Assembly (NCBI GenBank): GCA_946894095.1
Contig: OX335643.1
Coordinates: forward strand, 9,039,036 to 9,103,035
Length of the DNA stretch: 64,000 nucleotides
Reading direction: 5' to 3'
Origin: Incurvaria masculella
Lineage: Eukaryota; Arthropoda; Insecta; Lepidoptera; Incurvariidae
Position 1 is the stretch's first letter, and each line of letters starts with the position of its first letter. Under the pieces are notes generated by a model, which made no database searches, had not been told where the DNA came from, and saw nothing but the letters and a program-made list of their open reading frames with translations. Made by a program: the position numbers and the translations under genes. Shown piece by piece: positions 35,801 to 40,999 of the stretch.

Positions 35801-36710
35801 GGTATGAGAAATTGTAGTGGACTTTGCAGTTGACTATATCTTGACCGCATGTAATTTCAAAATAAATAAATAATTAACGGTTGACCGACTAAGAAGTTAA
35901 GTAAACACGTTAATTACTATTGTAACCCGACCGGTAATGAGCCCATCTCAAATACTTGCTCGTTCACCCCTGCCCTGGTGGCATACTGATACCGGTACCA
36001 TGACAGTTGACATGTTGCTGGGAGCTTCTACCTACCTACCTACAGTTACAGAGAACGTAGCCTGTGTCTTCAACAGGGTACCACATACCTACAAGCGGAG
36101 TGTCAATGTGTTTTCTCTTTTATCTGCCTTTCTCTACATCGTTGCGCACTGCTTACTCTCCTGTCTCATCTTGATGTTATCTCAAGGATGTCCAGTAAAC
36201 TTTTCAACATTATTTATACCTGCATGCATATTTGGTTATGGGTTTCTACAAAAAGTAAGTTAGTTATTAATTTAATTTGGAGATGTAGAGAAATAAAGTA
36301 TTTTTAACAAATTAGGCTGGCTAACTAACTTTTACCTAAACATAACCTGTCGTCATGTTCAGGTAAAAGTTAAGCAACTATAATAATTATAACTATAACA
36401 TTTCCGCGCAGCAGCATGGTAGATAGTTCAACCTCAACCTCATTCGTTCTTGTGCCGTAAGTTCTGCTCACGGTAGAAGCACTGGAGGGAGGCTTTTTAG
36501 CTTAAAGCTTGTGTTGTACCGAGACCTTACTAAAAAAAAGGACGAACATATAGCCTCGGCTCAGGTAGAGCACGGCCGTTTTGCATGGCGGGTAAAAGTT
36601 TGGTGCGCCAACCGCGCGCCGCCGCGCCGGTCCAACGGATAGGAGTGTCGACTCACCAGCTGGAGGTATCCGATGCCATCGGATGTCGGTTTCTTAATTG
36701 GCAGCCTCAT
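5745..36710 (-). CDS. ABCB1: P-glycoprotein-type full ABC transporter (ABCB subfamily), 25 exons, complete
   Basis: ATP-driven efflux pump of the plasma membrane with layout TMD1-NBD1-linker-TMD2-NBD2, 1303 aa (family usually about 1250-1300). Exons from the 5' end: 36657-36710, 22455-22648, 20766-20910, 20439-20539, 19976-20147, 19278-19396, 18584-18782, 17276-17500, 16545-16731, 16229-16371, 15523-15731, 15022-15156, 14456-14565, 13778-13914, 13190-13336, 12743-12925, 12029-12232, 11342-11471, 10285-10480, 9584-9752, 8745-8939, 8329-8538, 7616-7762, 6352-6460, 5745-5836. The sum is 3912 nt, every junction is GT-AG and phase-consistent. NBD1: Walker A 422-430, Q470, LSGGQ 526-530, D550-E551, H582. 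NBD2: Walker A 1094-1102, Q1143, LSGGQ 1201-1205, D1225-E1226, H1257. All catalytic residues are present, so it should be active. In insects such pumps export xenobiotics; the substrate is inferred from family. Which of the insect P-gp paralogues this is cannot be settled here. Confidence 0.95.
6352..6460 (-). CDS. ABCB1: ABC transporter exon 24 (NBD2 H-loop)
   Basis: Residues 1238-1274: [38 protein letters not shown]1257 is the switch histidine. Acceptor gttgcag, donor gtactt. Confidence 0.96.
7293..7504. mobile_element. TA-flanked MITE (Tc1/mariner-like size and target)
   Basis: 212 bp in the intron between exons 24 and 23. Terminal inverted repeats of about 31 bp begin attcagagtgggcgga on one side and, on the other strand, the same string with two mismatches further in. 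Each end abuts TA, the target of Tc1/mariner elements. No ORF; non-autonomous. Confidence 0.75.
7616..7762 (-). CDS. ABCB1: ABC transporter exon 23 (NBD2 signature and Walker B)
   Basis: Residues 1189-1237: [20 protein letters not shown] (signature 1201-1205), [12 protein letters not shown] with D1225-E1226, ending TQSEK. Donor gtaacc, phase 0. Confidence 0.97.
7846..7972. repeat. Common lepidopteran repeat (ctcaattcgtctgtatg family)
   Basis: Contains ggaggaggttctcaattcg, a string I recognise as widely dispersed in Lepidoptera. Further copies in this window: 21318-21372 (opposite strand) and 35460-35520. Confidence 0.6.
8329..8538 (-). CDS. ABCB1: ABC transporter exon 22 (NBD2 Q-loop)
   Basis: Residues 1119-1188: [39 protein letters not shown] (Q1143), then the helical subdomain ending SFISGLPA. 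Donor gtgagt, phase 0. Confidence 0.97.
8665..8722 (-). pseudogene. Partial copy of ABC exon 21 inside the following intron
   Basis: About 58 bp matching 8844-8901 at roughly 80% identity (shared blocks include gggcaccgag and gtcgggtagct). Its minus-strand translation, [20 protein letters not shown], mirrors [20 protein letters not shown] of exon 21. It starts about 22 bp beyond the exon 21 donor. It has no Walker A and no apparent use as an exon. Confidence 0.8.
8745..8939 (-). CDS. ABCB1: ABC transporter exon 21 (NBD2 A-loop and Walker A)
   Basis: Residues 1054-1118: [20 protein letters not shown] (A-loop Tyr), [19 protein letters not shown], Walker [10 protein letters not shown] (1094-1102), [10 protein letters not shown] 58-bp partial copy of this exon lies just downstream in the intron (8665-8722). 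Confidence 0.97.
9014..9130. repeat. Foldback (palindromic) element in ABC intron
   Basis: About 117 bp. Left arm ttttcaccacctccagttac pairs with right arm gtagctggaggtggtggaac, and inner segments (gttaactttcgg / ccgaaaaataac) also pair, so nearly the whole element can fold into one hairpin. Probably a small MITE; no clear target duplication. Confidence 0.6.
9584..9752 (-). CDS. ABCB1: ABC transporter exon 20 (TM12)
   Basis: Residues 997-1053: [20 protein letters not shown] (TM12), [20 protein letters not shown], ending AAIDDPKW before NBD2. Donor gtaatt. Confidence 0.95.
10285..10480 (-). CDS. ABCB1: ABC transporter exon 19 (TM11)
   Basis: Residues 932-997: [22 protein letters not shown]11 ([20 protein letters not shown]), [11 protein letters not shown]. 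Donor gtaagt; Leu codon split TT|G. Confidence 0.95.
10785..11327. mobile_element. TTAA-flanked MITE, copy 1 (piggyBac-like target)
   Basis: 543 bp from TTAA to TTAA in the intron between exons 19 and 18. Left end ttaaggtgggccatcccgc; right end gggttggcccaccttaa, inverted and near-perfect. TTAA duplication is the hallmark of piggyBac-type insertion. It makes up most of the 861-bp intron and ends 8 bp from the exon 18 donor hexamer. Confidence 0.85.
11342..11471 (-). CDS. ABCB1: ABC transporter exon 18 (intracellular loop 4, first part)
   Basis: Residues 889-932: [33 protein letters not shown]. Its donor gtgagt (11341-11336) lies only 8 bp from the TTAA end of a MITE at 11327. Confidence 0.95.
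12029..12232 (-). CDS. ABCB1: ABC transporter exon 17 (coupling helix, TM9-10)
   Basis: Residues 821-888: [20 protein letters not shown] (coupling region of TMD2), [15 protein letters not shown], then paired helices around [17 protein letters not shown]. Phase 0 on both sides. Confidence 0.96.
12743..12925 (-). CDS. ABCB1: ABC transporter exon 16 (TM8)
   Basis: Residues 760-820: [18 protein letters not shown]8 ([19 protein letters not shown]), [13 protein letters not shown]. The acceptor is tcctgaag; exon frame and phase 0 fix it. Confidence 0.94.
13190..13336 (-). CDS. ABCB1: ABC transporter exon 15 (TM7)
   Basis: Residues 711-759: [20 protein letters not shown], then TM7 ([20 protein letters not shown]). 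Donor gttcgt, phase 0. The acidic EEEE start continues the linker. Confidence 0.95.
13778..13914 (-). CDS. ABCB1: ABC transporter exon 14 (linker, second part)
   Basis: Residues 665-710: Arg/Ser-rich ([20 protein letters not shown]), then SISSVKSTG and an acidic end ([11 protein letters not shown]). In vertebrate P-gp the linker is phosphorylated; RRTS and RRANR-type sites here are compatible with basophilic kinases (inference). Confidence 0.88.
14456..14565 (-). CDS. ABCB1: ABC transporter exon 13 (linker, first part)
   Basis: Residues 628-665: acidic, poorly conserved linker ([19 protein letters not shown], then [17 protein letters not shown]). Phases match both neighbours (AG|A before, G|GA after), which supports the assignment despite low conservation. 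Confidence 0.85.
15022..15156 (-). CDS. ABCB1: ABC transporter exon 12 (end of NBD1)
   Basis: Residues 583-628: [42 protein letters not shown]. Standard NBD C-terminal strand and helix. Confidence 0.95.
15523..15731 (-). CDS. ABCB1: ABC transporter exon 11 (NBD1 signature, Walker B, H-loop)
   Basis: Residues 514-583: [14 protein letters not shown] (signature 526-530), [12 protein letters not shown] (Walker B with catalytic Glu551 and D-loop), LVVSHR (H582). The Arg codon is split AG|G. Confidence 0.97.
16229..16371 (-). CDS. ABCB1: ABC transporter exon 10 (NBD1 Q-loop)
   Basis: Residues 466-513: [20 protein letters not shown] with Q-loop Gln470, then the helical subdomain ([16 protein letters not shown]). 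Donor gtaagt. The residue before Gln is Gly where most family members have Ser. Confidence 0.96.
16545..16731 (-). CDS. ABCB1: ABC transporter exon 9 (NBD1 Walker A)
   Basis: Residues 404-466: [19 protein letters not shown], Walker [10 protein letters not shown] (422-430), [16 protein letters not shown]. Ends in phase 1 within a Gly codon. Confidence 0.97.
16917..17175 (-). repeat. SINE-family copy, degraded
   Basis: Shares blocks (cagcttcgacgatc, agaacgagaaagaaagttgtg) with the tRNA-headed SINE family seen at 38570-38905. It lies in the intron between exons 9 and 8. Confidence 0.5.
17276..17500 (-). CDS. ABCB1: ABC transporter exon 8 (TM6 to start of NBD1)
   Basis: Residues 329-403: the rest of TM6 ([14 protein letters not shown]), [20 protein letters not shown] linking helix, then the first NBD1 strand and A-loop ([12 protein letters not shown]; the Tyr stacks on ATP adenine in the family). 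Very GC-rich. Confidence 0.94.
18584..18782 (-). CDS. ABCB1: ABC transporter exon 7 (TM5)
   Basis: Residues 262-328: [22 protein letters not shown]5 ([20 protein letters not shown]), then a loop [15 protein letters not shown] leading to TM6. Donor gtgagt. Confidence 0.93.
19278..19396 (-). CDS. ABCB1: ABC transporter exon 6 (intracellular loop 2)
   Basis: Residues 223-262: [19 protein letters not shown] then [11 protein letters not shown], the highly conserved loop between TM4 and TM5 of P-glycoproteins. The split Arg codon CG|A joins exon 7. Confidence 0.94.
19976..20147 (-). CDS. ABCB1: ABC transporter exon 5 (TM3-TM4)
   Basis: Residues 165-222: [16 protein letters not shown], followed by two helices around [19 protein letters not shown]. 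Ends AIVSK before a weak donor, gtgcac. Confidence 0.92.
20439..20539 (-). CDS. ABCB1: ABC transporter exon 4 (coupling helix region)
   Basis: Residues 132-165: [20 protein letters not shown] then [13 protein letters not shown]. The RQDMxWFD stretch is the first intracellular coupling region of ABCB proteins. Donor is gttagt; the split Asp codon GA|C joins exon 5. Confidence 0.93.
20766..20910 (-). CDS. ABCB1: ABC transporter exon 3 (TM2)
   Basis: Residues 83-131: loop [12 protein letters not shown], then TM2 ([19 protein letters not shown]), ending NWTAQRQ at the first intracellular loop. Acceptor cacacag, donor gtcaat. Confidence 0.93.
20911..22454 (-). other. ABC intron 2
   Basis: 1544 bp, AT-rich, with TA-rich microsatellite around 21457-21476 and a repeat fragment at 21318-21372. 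No coding segment recognised. Confidence 0.6.
22455..22648 (-). CDS. ABCB1: ABC transporter exon 2 (TM1)
   Basis: Residues 19-83: [10 protein letters not shown], then TM1 (about 28-50, [19 protein letters not shown]), and an extracellular loop with a possible N-glycosylation site (NGT). Donor gtaagt. The exon is GC-rich, typical of the coding parts here. Confidence 0.93.
22797..23080 (+). mobile_element. LINE 3'-end fragment
   Basis: Translates to [20 protein letters not shown] and [10 protein letters not shown], the C-terminal motifs (RWxGHxxRM..GRPRRT) found at the end of many insect LINE reverse transcriptases, then a 3' tail with ggaatgggcgtgatggtatg. Frame breaks and truncation make it dead. 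Confidence 0.75.
25140..25330. other. CpG-rich block in ABC intron 1
   Basis: About 190 bp rich in cg dinucleotides within AT-rich intron DNA. Open frames exist on both strands but none resembles a known protein or carries convincing splice sites. It could be an alternative first exon or promoter of the ABC gene. Confidence 0.35.
25497..25760 (-). repeat. SINE-family copy, degraded
   Basis: Carries the family blocks aggaattcaatgccgttcc, ggaacagctcgcattcgtga and aaagttgtgcg in the same order as other copies. Confidence 0.5.
26257..26546. repeat. Dispersed lepidopteran repeat (aaccggccaagtgcgagtcgg), orientation A
   Basis: Starts aaaaaccggccaagtgcgag and ends acggaaccctaa, with an internal gacggacggacggacgg tract. 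I recognise it as one of the commonest lepidopteran interspersed repeats. The second copy, 38296-38545, is in the opposite orientation. Confidence 0.8.
27221..27420. repeat. Direct repeat of about 60 bp
   Basis: ctacggaacagtattgatct and the following bases through gaggcgcaag occur at 27221 and again at 27359, 138 bp apart and nearly identical, each followed by a diverging ccTgtggaga-type end. Function unknown; perhaps a local duplication within an older transposon. Confidence 0.8.
27479..27512. repeat. Perfect 15-bp hairpin with 4-nt loop
   Basis: gctaatcattcggac, loop cgtt, gtccgaatgattagc. It lies just after the direct repeat above. In a eukaryotic intron this is not a terminator; it is more likely a transposon-derived palindrome. 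Confidence 0.9.
28257..28370. repeat. GT-rich low-complexity tract
   Basis: Imperfect gtgtgt/gagtgt run including a G10 stretch around 28307. Simple sequence only. Confidence 0.85.
29214..29430. promoter_or_regulatory. CpG-rich block with palindromic NRF-1-like and X-box-like motifs
   Basis: Within AT-rich intron 1. It contains gcgcatgcgc (29346-29355), the consensus of NRF-1/erect-wing, and gttgccaggcaac (29373-29385), an RFX-type X-box palindrome, 17 bp apart. Such motif pairs suggest an internal promoter or enhancer. No exon could be assigned with confidence. This is inference from motifs alone. Confidence 0.4.
29450..29600 (+). repeat. Dispersed repeat fragment (ccggccgg..ggaaatat..cggaagggagtt)
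   Basis: Matches 39235-39400 on the opposite strand (shared gctgcgaaaa, ccggccgg, cggaagggagtt) and partly 18060-18160. Likely a LINE or SINE 3' part; family not identified. Confidence 0.6.
30405..30640 (+). mobile_element. LINE 3'-end fragment (source-type sequence of the 51-bp minisatellite)
   Basis: Translates to [20 protein letters not shown] and then GMVPR, typical of the extreme C-terminus of lepidopteran LINE reverse transcriptases, followed by gcctcgctgatcgtggtt and an A-rich tail with aataaa. Related ends occur at 46250-46440 (+) and 63005-63090 (-). Confidence 0.7.
31263..31369. mobile_element. TTAA-flanked MITE, truncated copy
   Basis: Only the right-hand about 105 bp (catcacggagcctgtc to ccaccttaa) of the family at 10785 and 39769; the left part is absent or unrecognisable. 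Confidence 0.75.
32732..32858. repeat. Long foldback element with about 45-bp arms
   Basis: Left arm starts cagggcgtgtattcttggc and the right arm ends gccgagaatacacgtcctg. The arms pair over about 45 bp with few mismatches around a loop of about 28 bp. Reading frames across it are mirror artefacts. Most likely a MITE; if transcribed it would give a long hairpin RNA. Confidence 0.8.
33893..34390 (-). repeat. Two adjacent SINE-family copies, one with tRNA-like head
   Basis: 34018-34090 read on the minus strand resembles a tRNA: A-box-like gtggtgtaaggg and B-box gggttcgaatcc. Body 33893-34017. A second copy, tail part, covers about 34195-34390 (ttacattgaactggatggaa). The head marks a Pol III-derived SINE, not a functional tRNA gene. 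Confidence 0.65.
34889..35175 (+). repeat. SINE-family copy, plus orientation
   Basis: Family blocks in direct order: gcaccgctttctttctcc, aaactgtaggtccccttcc, tagggttgtgcccgcccggg, agttcaatgtagccgtgctc. Another partial plus copy lies at about 31905-32020. Confidence 0.65.
36657..36710 (-). CDS. ABCB1: ABC transporter exon 1 (start codon, residues 1-18)
   Basis: ATG at 36710 in context cggaaATGagg opens 18 codons ending DGIGYLQL, directly before donor gtgagt. The join to exon 2 gives YLQL-YRYATC, the usual pre-TM1 motif (xFxQLFRYA) of P-glycoproteins, in phase 0. This N-tail is shorter than in most family members; a further phase-0 micro-exon in the 14-kb intron cannot be excluded. Confidence 0.75.
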
Positions 36711-37060
36711 TTCCGAAACGATTCGGCAATGTTATTGTTCCGATCGCAGCACCTTGAACCCGCGTGATACCGACACTGCTCTTGAATACACACGCGGTTT
36801 GAACTCGATAAATCACACGTCCGCACCACTTATTGCTTCAACACTGAACTGTATTTAATTAATTTGTTTTATTTGGTGATAATAAATAAATGAAAATATA
36901 TTGTAAAGAGCGTGGCAGGCGGACCGGTGGCGGTGCGTCCGGCCGTGTATAGACTGTCCCGCGCCGCTGCGCTGTCGTCTTTATGTATCTGATGAGACGC
37001 GCGCCTCGCTTAGTGTCGACCGAGACCGCGACACGCCGAGGTAAGTTGAGGTAAGGGTAC
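36711..37060 (-). promoter_or_regulatory. ABC transporter 5'UTR and promoter region
   Basis: Upstream of the ATG at 36710. Minus strand shows initiator-like CAGTT at 36850 and TCAGTG at 36845, and a DPE-like GGACGTG at 36822-36816, about 29 nt from the first A (consensus DPE begins at +28, so spacing is one off). A 5'UTR of about 140 nt would result. Farther upstream, 36905-37060 is CpG-rich. No canonical TATA at -30. Start site is a prediction. Confidence 0.5.
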
Positions 37061-37137
37061 TTCTAACTAGCGCCTCCCAGGAGCATCCATATGTTTTATG
37101 TACCTGGACGGGTAATACCAGACTGACCGTCCGATAT

Positions 37138-37390
37138 TAGCCTAACACACCACATGGGAACTAGGTGCCATGCTGCGACCTTCCTTATATTGCTCGGATC
37201 CATTGAAGTAGATTGAAAACACGGACAATTTTCATTGCCGCTTTGACCATCGTTGAATTAATGCGATGGTACCAACCTGGGTAAGGAAGGAGACGAACAG
37301 TTTTACGTGGATTCCGAACCACGGCCAGATTCAACGGTTTGGAAATGGTCACCCATCCAGAACCCAACCGCGCGTAGAGGTGCTTCACCA
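37138..37390 (-). repeat. SINE-family copy
   Basis: Tail-first on the plus strand: cacatgggaactaggtgcc, gaaaacacggacaattttca, ggtaccaacctggg. Just upstream of the ABC promoter region. Confidence 0.65.
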
Positions 37391-38295
37391 AGCTTTTTTG
37401 AATTGCAAGTCGTGGGCTAGCAAGGCTGACACATGTAGCTTATACCTGCGGAAAGTCCGGAGGTAGGACGAGCGTTTTGGAACTTCCGACGCGACAGGGT
37501 CGGACTGAGGCCTTAGTTCAAGCTTTAAGTTGTCGACCCAACGGTCGAATTAGGTTTGGAATGCTTTGAAGATTCAAAAGGTTCCGAGGTGGGTGATAAA
37601 CAAGTAAGCCCAAGATTGACGTAAACGAATACGTTATCTCTGACTGAGATATCGTCGTCCCATCGCTTCCTTTGTTGTTGCGCTTAAAAATACAGAAAAA
37701 TAACTAGAAAGAAACATCGCTGGATTGTTTTATGGCTATCATAGTCTAAGTTTACAAAAGTGTTTACCAGTACTTACAGGCTAACCATTTATTGGTACCT
37801 GTTTGCGTAATTCAATTATTTTTGTGAACACTTTGATACATTTAGTATTGTATTTTGTTCTTAGCTAATTGAACTTCTATAAAAAATATTTTGTCATCGT
37901 AGGTAACCATCATAAAATTGAATGTCTTAAGGTGCGTCGTTTAACATAAACAGTGTCTTTCTGAAAAGGTTCGGTTCTTACGTTACACTCGGACTAAGGG
38001 TCGGAAAGGTTGGGCAGGTGCAGGTACAGGCTGTGCGCGTGGGCGGTGCATGAACTGGAAAACCCCCGCCACCAAGGATGAGTGTCGGGACCTAGCTGTG
38101 CAACCCCGCGGCGGCGATGGAAACATGTTGTCCTATGTATCTACATTTCAACTTCAACTCATTGGCAAAGTGATGCCGACGTCACTACATTTGATTTGTC
38201 AAATGAGTCAGTGTTTGGGTGTAACGAATAAAATCGCTAAAAACGAACAAAATACATTTGTAAGCTAAAAAATCGGTTGCAATTTACTACTTTTT

Positions 38296-38545
38296 AGGGT
38301 TCCGTACCCAAAGGTCAAACGGGACTATTACTAAGTCTCCGCTGTCCGTCCGTCCGCCCGTTCGTCACAGGGCTGTATCTTATGAACCGCAATAAGTAGA
38401 TAGCTGAACTTTTCACAGAGTGTGTAATAAATCAAAACAAAGAAAATTAAAGGGGGACAAGAAACGTTATTTCTTTGGGTCAAATTTTACATAATGGTAC
38501 GGAAATCATCGTGTGCGAGTCCGACTCGCACTTGGCCGGTTTTTT
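38296..38545. repeat. Dispersed lepidopteran repeat (aaccggccaagtgcgagtcgg), orientation B
   Basis: Starts agggttccgtacccaaagg and ends tcgcacttggccggttttt, the inverse of 26257-26546. The gacgg-tract appears as tccgtccgtccg. Confidence 0.8.
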
Positions 38546-38569
38546 TATGTAACTTGACATGGGTGGCTA

Positions 38570-38905
38570 ATTCGCATTCCCGAAGGTATTAGGTGCCGTG
38601 CCAGAATGATTTTATGAGCACGGCTACATTGAACTGCATGGAAAACACGGACATTTTTTAATTGTAGTTTCAAATATCTTTTCATCCAATGCGATGGTTC
38701 CAACCCGGGCGGGTTCAACCCTACCATGCAGGGGAAGGGGACTACAGTTCAACAGGGACTACGAACCATGGAACAGCTCGCTATCATGACGAAATGAACT
38801 TATGTAAATCAGAAAGAGAAAAAAAGCTGTGCATAAACGGGCAGGGATTCGAACCCAGACCTCTGAAATGCAATACTAGTGTCCACGCCACTAAGCTACG
38901 AGCCG
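38570..38905 (-). repeat. SINE, near full length with tRNA-like head
   Basis: About 335 bp. Minus strand begins with a tRNA-like head containing the B-box gggttcgaatccc (from plus gggattcgaaccc, about 38846) and ends near ggcacggcacctaat. Best reference copy of the family in the window. Confidence 0.7.
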
Positions 38906-39234
38906 CTCTACTTGTGCAGTGAAGGCAGAATATTGATTAACTTCTATGGAAATTCAATGAATCACAGCCGACTTCTATTGTGTGAAACACTACTCTTTGG
39001 GCGACTTTGTGGATTGATTTTATTTCAGGTAGCTGACAGAAAAGGAGAAATAAATAGTAGCTAGGTTCAGGTTCAGGTCTAAAAACTCTCTGCATTCTAT
39101 CGACTTTACCGTGGAGAATGCTCGTCGGAGCTATATAACGCTGTCCCTTCGTCCCCTTTCACCTTAGCTCTACGCGAAACGTGTACAAAATGCACAAATT
39201 CTCAGTCAACAATCCAAAAATATTAACCCACCGA

Positions 39235-39400
39235 TCCTTCCTCTGGAATGAAACAATTGAATGAACTCCCTTCCGAGGTATTTCCCGCAAAGTACAACCT
39301 GGGGTCCTTCAAATATGGTGTGAAGAAGTACCTGGCCGGCCGGAATAGTTTTCGCAGCCCCTCTGTAACTTCGATTTCACATGGGGGTCGTCGAGCAATA
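39235..39400 (-). repeat. Dispersed repeat fragment, second copy
   Basis: Opposite-strand copy of 29450-29600; followed by an (aat)n stretch at about 39405-39430 that looks like its 3' tail. Confidence 0.55.
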
Positions 39401-39768
39401 AATAACAATAATAATAAATAATAATAATACAATAAAAATAAAAGCAGAAATCGCCTGCGTCGGGTTGTAAATAGCTCACCACAATTGATTGCGGCTACCG
39501 ACACATCATTGCATTGCATTTATTAACTTTTACATCAGTCACTGCTTCTTCCCACATACGTCAACACACAAGAATTGTCACAAAGTAGGAAAACCCAAAT
39601 ACTTAGGATTTTCAATTAGCGATCTTTATGTCTTTCATCTACAGAACAAACATTTACACGAAACAGACAGAGCTCGGCTTAGATAAGGCTAATTGTACTC
39701 TCATTCGTTGTTTGATACATTTTGCGAAGCTTTTAACATTTCTTGATCTTATTGAAGACTTGAGGTAG

Positions 39769-40306
39769 TTAAGGTGGGCCATCCCGCTCATCTCCCCGTA
39801 CAAACGAGGAGAGAAGATCACGCCCATATTTCTTGTCAGAGATCCAAAATTTTGCTCAAAATAGCTTTATTTGATAGAACTAGATGTCTGATGACCTATG
39901 GTATTGTACAATTGTGTTTGGTTTCTAAGTTATAAGGCCTGAAAGTTCGAATGTTTCGCGTGTTTTATACAATCTACAATCTACTAACGATAAAATCTAT
40001 CCATCTTAAAAATATTAGTCATCAGATATAGCTTGTTTCATTGAAATGTATAATCAATTTCGTTTTTGTTAGATTTTTGACTGATGTCGTGGTTTACTTT
40101 TAGCTAGAAGTCGTTTTGTAATTAAAATTTCCGTAAATCTTAACAAATCAAATACTATGCGCATTGTCTGCTTTGTGGACATGTTGCATCCGCCTCATCA
40201 CGGAGCCTGTGTTTTTCTTTGAATCATAGAAGGTCCCAGAGCGCAATAGCACAGTTTTGTACCGTGCCCGTAAATGAGTTAGTCCCGCCGTGAAGGGACA
40301 CCTTAA
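39769..40306. mobile_element. TTAA-flanked MITE, copy 2
   Basis: 538 bp TTAA to TTAA, same family as 10785-11327 (shared ggccatcccgctca, gcccatatttcttgtcagag and most of the interior). The right end has drifted (gaagggacaccttaa). No ORF. Confidence 0.85.
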
Positions 40307-40432
40307 GGTCGGCCCGTAAGCACCTGAAAAATTCGCCTCCCATACAAACGTAGTTTACTAATAATTTGAAAACCACTTTTCCAACTTACTTGATATTTGG
40401 TATATAATATTAGGCTACAAATATCTTGATTA

Positions 40433-40990
40433 TTGAAACTTGATTTGTTGATCTGCCGAGATGACGGGAAGAGGCCCGATGGGATCACCCTCTTACCCTG
40501 GTCGCAGGGGAGAGCTTTAGCATGGGACGTTACGTGTGTGGACACCTTAGCCGCAAGCCACTTAGACGGCTCCTCCCGTGCCGCGGGTTCCGCCGCAGCG
40601 AAGGCGGAGGCGCTCAAACACGCCAAGTATTCATCCCTGAAGGATCAGTTTGAGTTCCTTGCCTTCGCCGTTGAGACACACGGCACGTGGAGTGACGACG
40701 CGTGGCAGTTCGCCAATAGTTTGTGCAAGTTGCTCGTGGAGGCCACTGACGACCGGCGAGCTCCGTCTTTTTTCCGCCAGCGGGTGTCTCTCGTCATTCA
40801 GCGGGGGAACGCAGCATCCGTCATGGGGACAATGACAACGGGACCCATGATGGACGATTATTTTTACGTTTAGGTCAGTCAGTCAGTAATTATTTTTTTC
40901 TATTTTGCAGTTTTATGTATATCTCATTATAATTGTGTCGAACATTGTATATTAATAATAAAATTTCCTTAAGTGACTCCAGACTTGAGG
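40433..40990 (+). mobile_element. 5'-truncated retroelement 3' end with intact C-terminal reading frame
   Basis: 146 codons (40433-40873) with no stop: RDDGKRPDGITLLPWSQGRA, WDVTCVDTLAASHL, VETHGTWSDDAWQF and QRVSLVIQRGNAASVMGT. I recall this C-terminal module from retroelement proteins in arthropod and cnidarian genomes. RPDG followed by WDVT is compatible with a PD-D restriction-like endonuclease core, but the exact clade is not certain. The 3'UTR has aataaa near 40957. The upstream RT is missing, so it is a dead fragment. Confidence 0.55.
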
Positions 40991-40999
40991 ATTACACGG

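Larger units (their letters stand above)
22649..36656 (-). other. ABC intron 1 (14 kb)
   Basis: Between the short first exon and exon 2. It contains LINE 3' fragments (22797-23080, 30405-30640), CpG-rich blocks (about 25140-25330 and 29214-29430), the dispersed repeat 26257-26546, a duplicated 60-bp block (27221, 27359), a perfect hairpin (27479-27512), a GT-rich low-complexity tract (28257-28370), a C16 run (29650-29665), a partial TTAA MITE (31263-31369), a long foldback (32732-32858) and clustered SINE copies (33893-35175). Long first introns often hold regulatory DNA; none is proven here. Confidence 0.75.

Noticed and set aside
35937..36263. 108-codon plus ORF with hydrophobic segment
   Set aside because: No homology recognised, antisense to ABC intron 1, composition like surrounding DNA.
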